The notes under the pieces were generated by a model. The model made no database searches, was not told where the DNA came from, and worked only from the letters and a program-made list of their open reading frames with translations. Of a DNA stretch of 6,453 nucleotides, positions 6,167 to 6,453 are shown one piece after another. The position numbers and the translations under genes were made by a program. Numbering within the stretch: position 1 is the first letter of the stretch; each line of letters opens with the position of its first letter. The DNA comes from Planctomycetota bacterium (GTDB taxonomy: Bacteria > Planctomycetota > Phycisphaerae > UBA1845 > UTPLA1), in contig JAPULF010000563.1 in assembly GCA_027295245.1 (NCBI GenBank), positions 1-6,453 of the forward strand, written 5' to 3'.

Positions 6167-6453
6167 ATGTTCCACGTTGCAACCGTGCACGGTGAGCGTC
6201 CGATTCCTCGGTTGATTCACGCCGCGGCGTTGGCGTGCCTGACGCTGGGGTCGTCCGGGTGCGCTTCGATGTTCAATCGCACTTCGATCGACGCCCGGCC
6301 ACCCGCGGAAAGACCGACCACGCCGGAATTGACCTCCGCGGAGCGGTCGATTCGATACGATGAGGCGTTTCAGCAGGGGGCCCGTCTCGCCAGCCGCGGT
6401 AAGTACGGCCTGGCGCTGGGGGCGTTCGAAGAAGCCGCTTCCATGGAACCCGA
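6167..6453 (+). CDS. TPR-containing putative lipoprotein, 3' truncated
   Basis: The frame is open from ATG 6167 to the right edge, giving 95 visible residues. It starts 4 nt after the secretin stop. The N-terminus has a positive stretch, then a hydrophobic segment (about 16-28, LIHAAALACLTLG), then SSGC with Cys32. That looks like a lipobox, but it has Ser at -3 instead of Leu; Cys24 (ALAC) is a second candidate. A Pro/Thr-rich linker follows. Residues about 61-95 (RYDEAFQQGARLASRGKYGLALGAFEEAASMEP) fit a tetratricopeptide repeat. TPR lipoproteins such as PilF/PilW/Tgl help secretins assemble in the outer membrane in known type IV pilus systems, so position after the secretin makes a pilotin-like role plausible. 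It could also be an unrelated TPR protein. Only weak Shine-Dalgarno-like sequence (AAAGGGGA at 6148-6155) is present, 11 nt from the start. Confidence 0.7.
   Translation, partial: MFHVATVHGERPIPRLIHAAALACLTLGSSGCASMFNRTSIDARPPAERPTTPELTSAERSIRYDEAFQQGARLASRGKYGLALGAFEEAASMEP

Overview
The window reads as one dense, plus-strand operon for a type IV pilus / type II secretion-like envelope machine. It is cut at both ends. Eight genes fill almost all of it: three prepilin-like minor subunits (1-1299), a PilM-PilN fusion (1363-3021), a PilO-like protein (3024-3617), a PilP/GspC-like inner-membrane protein (3617-4156), a secretin (4153-6162), and the start of a TPR-containing, probably lipid-modified protein (6167 to the right edge). 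Spacing is very tight: gaps of 2-4 nt or overlaps of 1, 4 and 11 nt. The one real gap is 63 nt (1300-1362), between the pseudopilin block and the alignment-complex block. I see no convincing promoter or terminator, RNA gene, mobile element or CRISPR array.

The organism is a diderm bacterium with moderately high GC, shown by the secretin and the probable lipoprotein. Planctomycetota or a related lineage is my best guess. It rests on the prepilin motif with Ala instead of Gly before the cleavage site (RPA-FTLVE) and on general protein style. This is inference; other diderm phyla are not excluded.

How the genes work together, from family knowledge: the prepilin-like proteins (PilV/GspI-, PilW/GspJ- and PilX/GspK-like) would form the tip or priming complex of a pilus or pseudopilus. 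The PilM-PilN fusion, PilO and the PilP-like protein would form the inner-membrane alignment platform. That platform would connect the cytoplasmic motor (not in this window) to the outer-membrane secretin channel. The TPR protein after the secretin is in a plausible position for a pilotin-like or assembly factor. No assembly ATPase, polytopic PilC/GspF protein, major pilin or prepilin peptidase is visible; they may lie upstream or elsewhere.

The most notable points are these. PilM and PilN are one polypeptide with GspL-like architecture. The nucleotide-binding motifs of the PilM part look degenerate. The gene order can be read both as gspI-J-K-L-M-(C)-D and as pilV-W-X plus pilMN-O-P-Q. The secretin has a short N-domain set, a Gly/Ser/Thr-rich insert and a 190-residue C-terminal extension. 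A minor pilin carries an EF-hand-like acidic loop. I do not see a wholly unknown system; I see a hybrid-looking version of a known machine.
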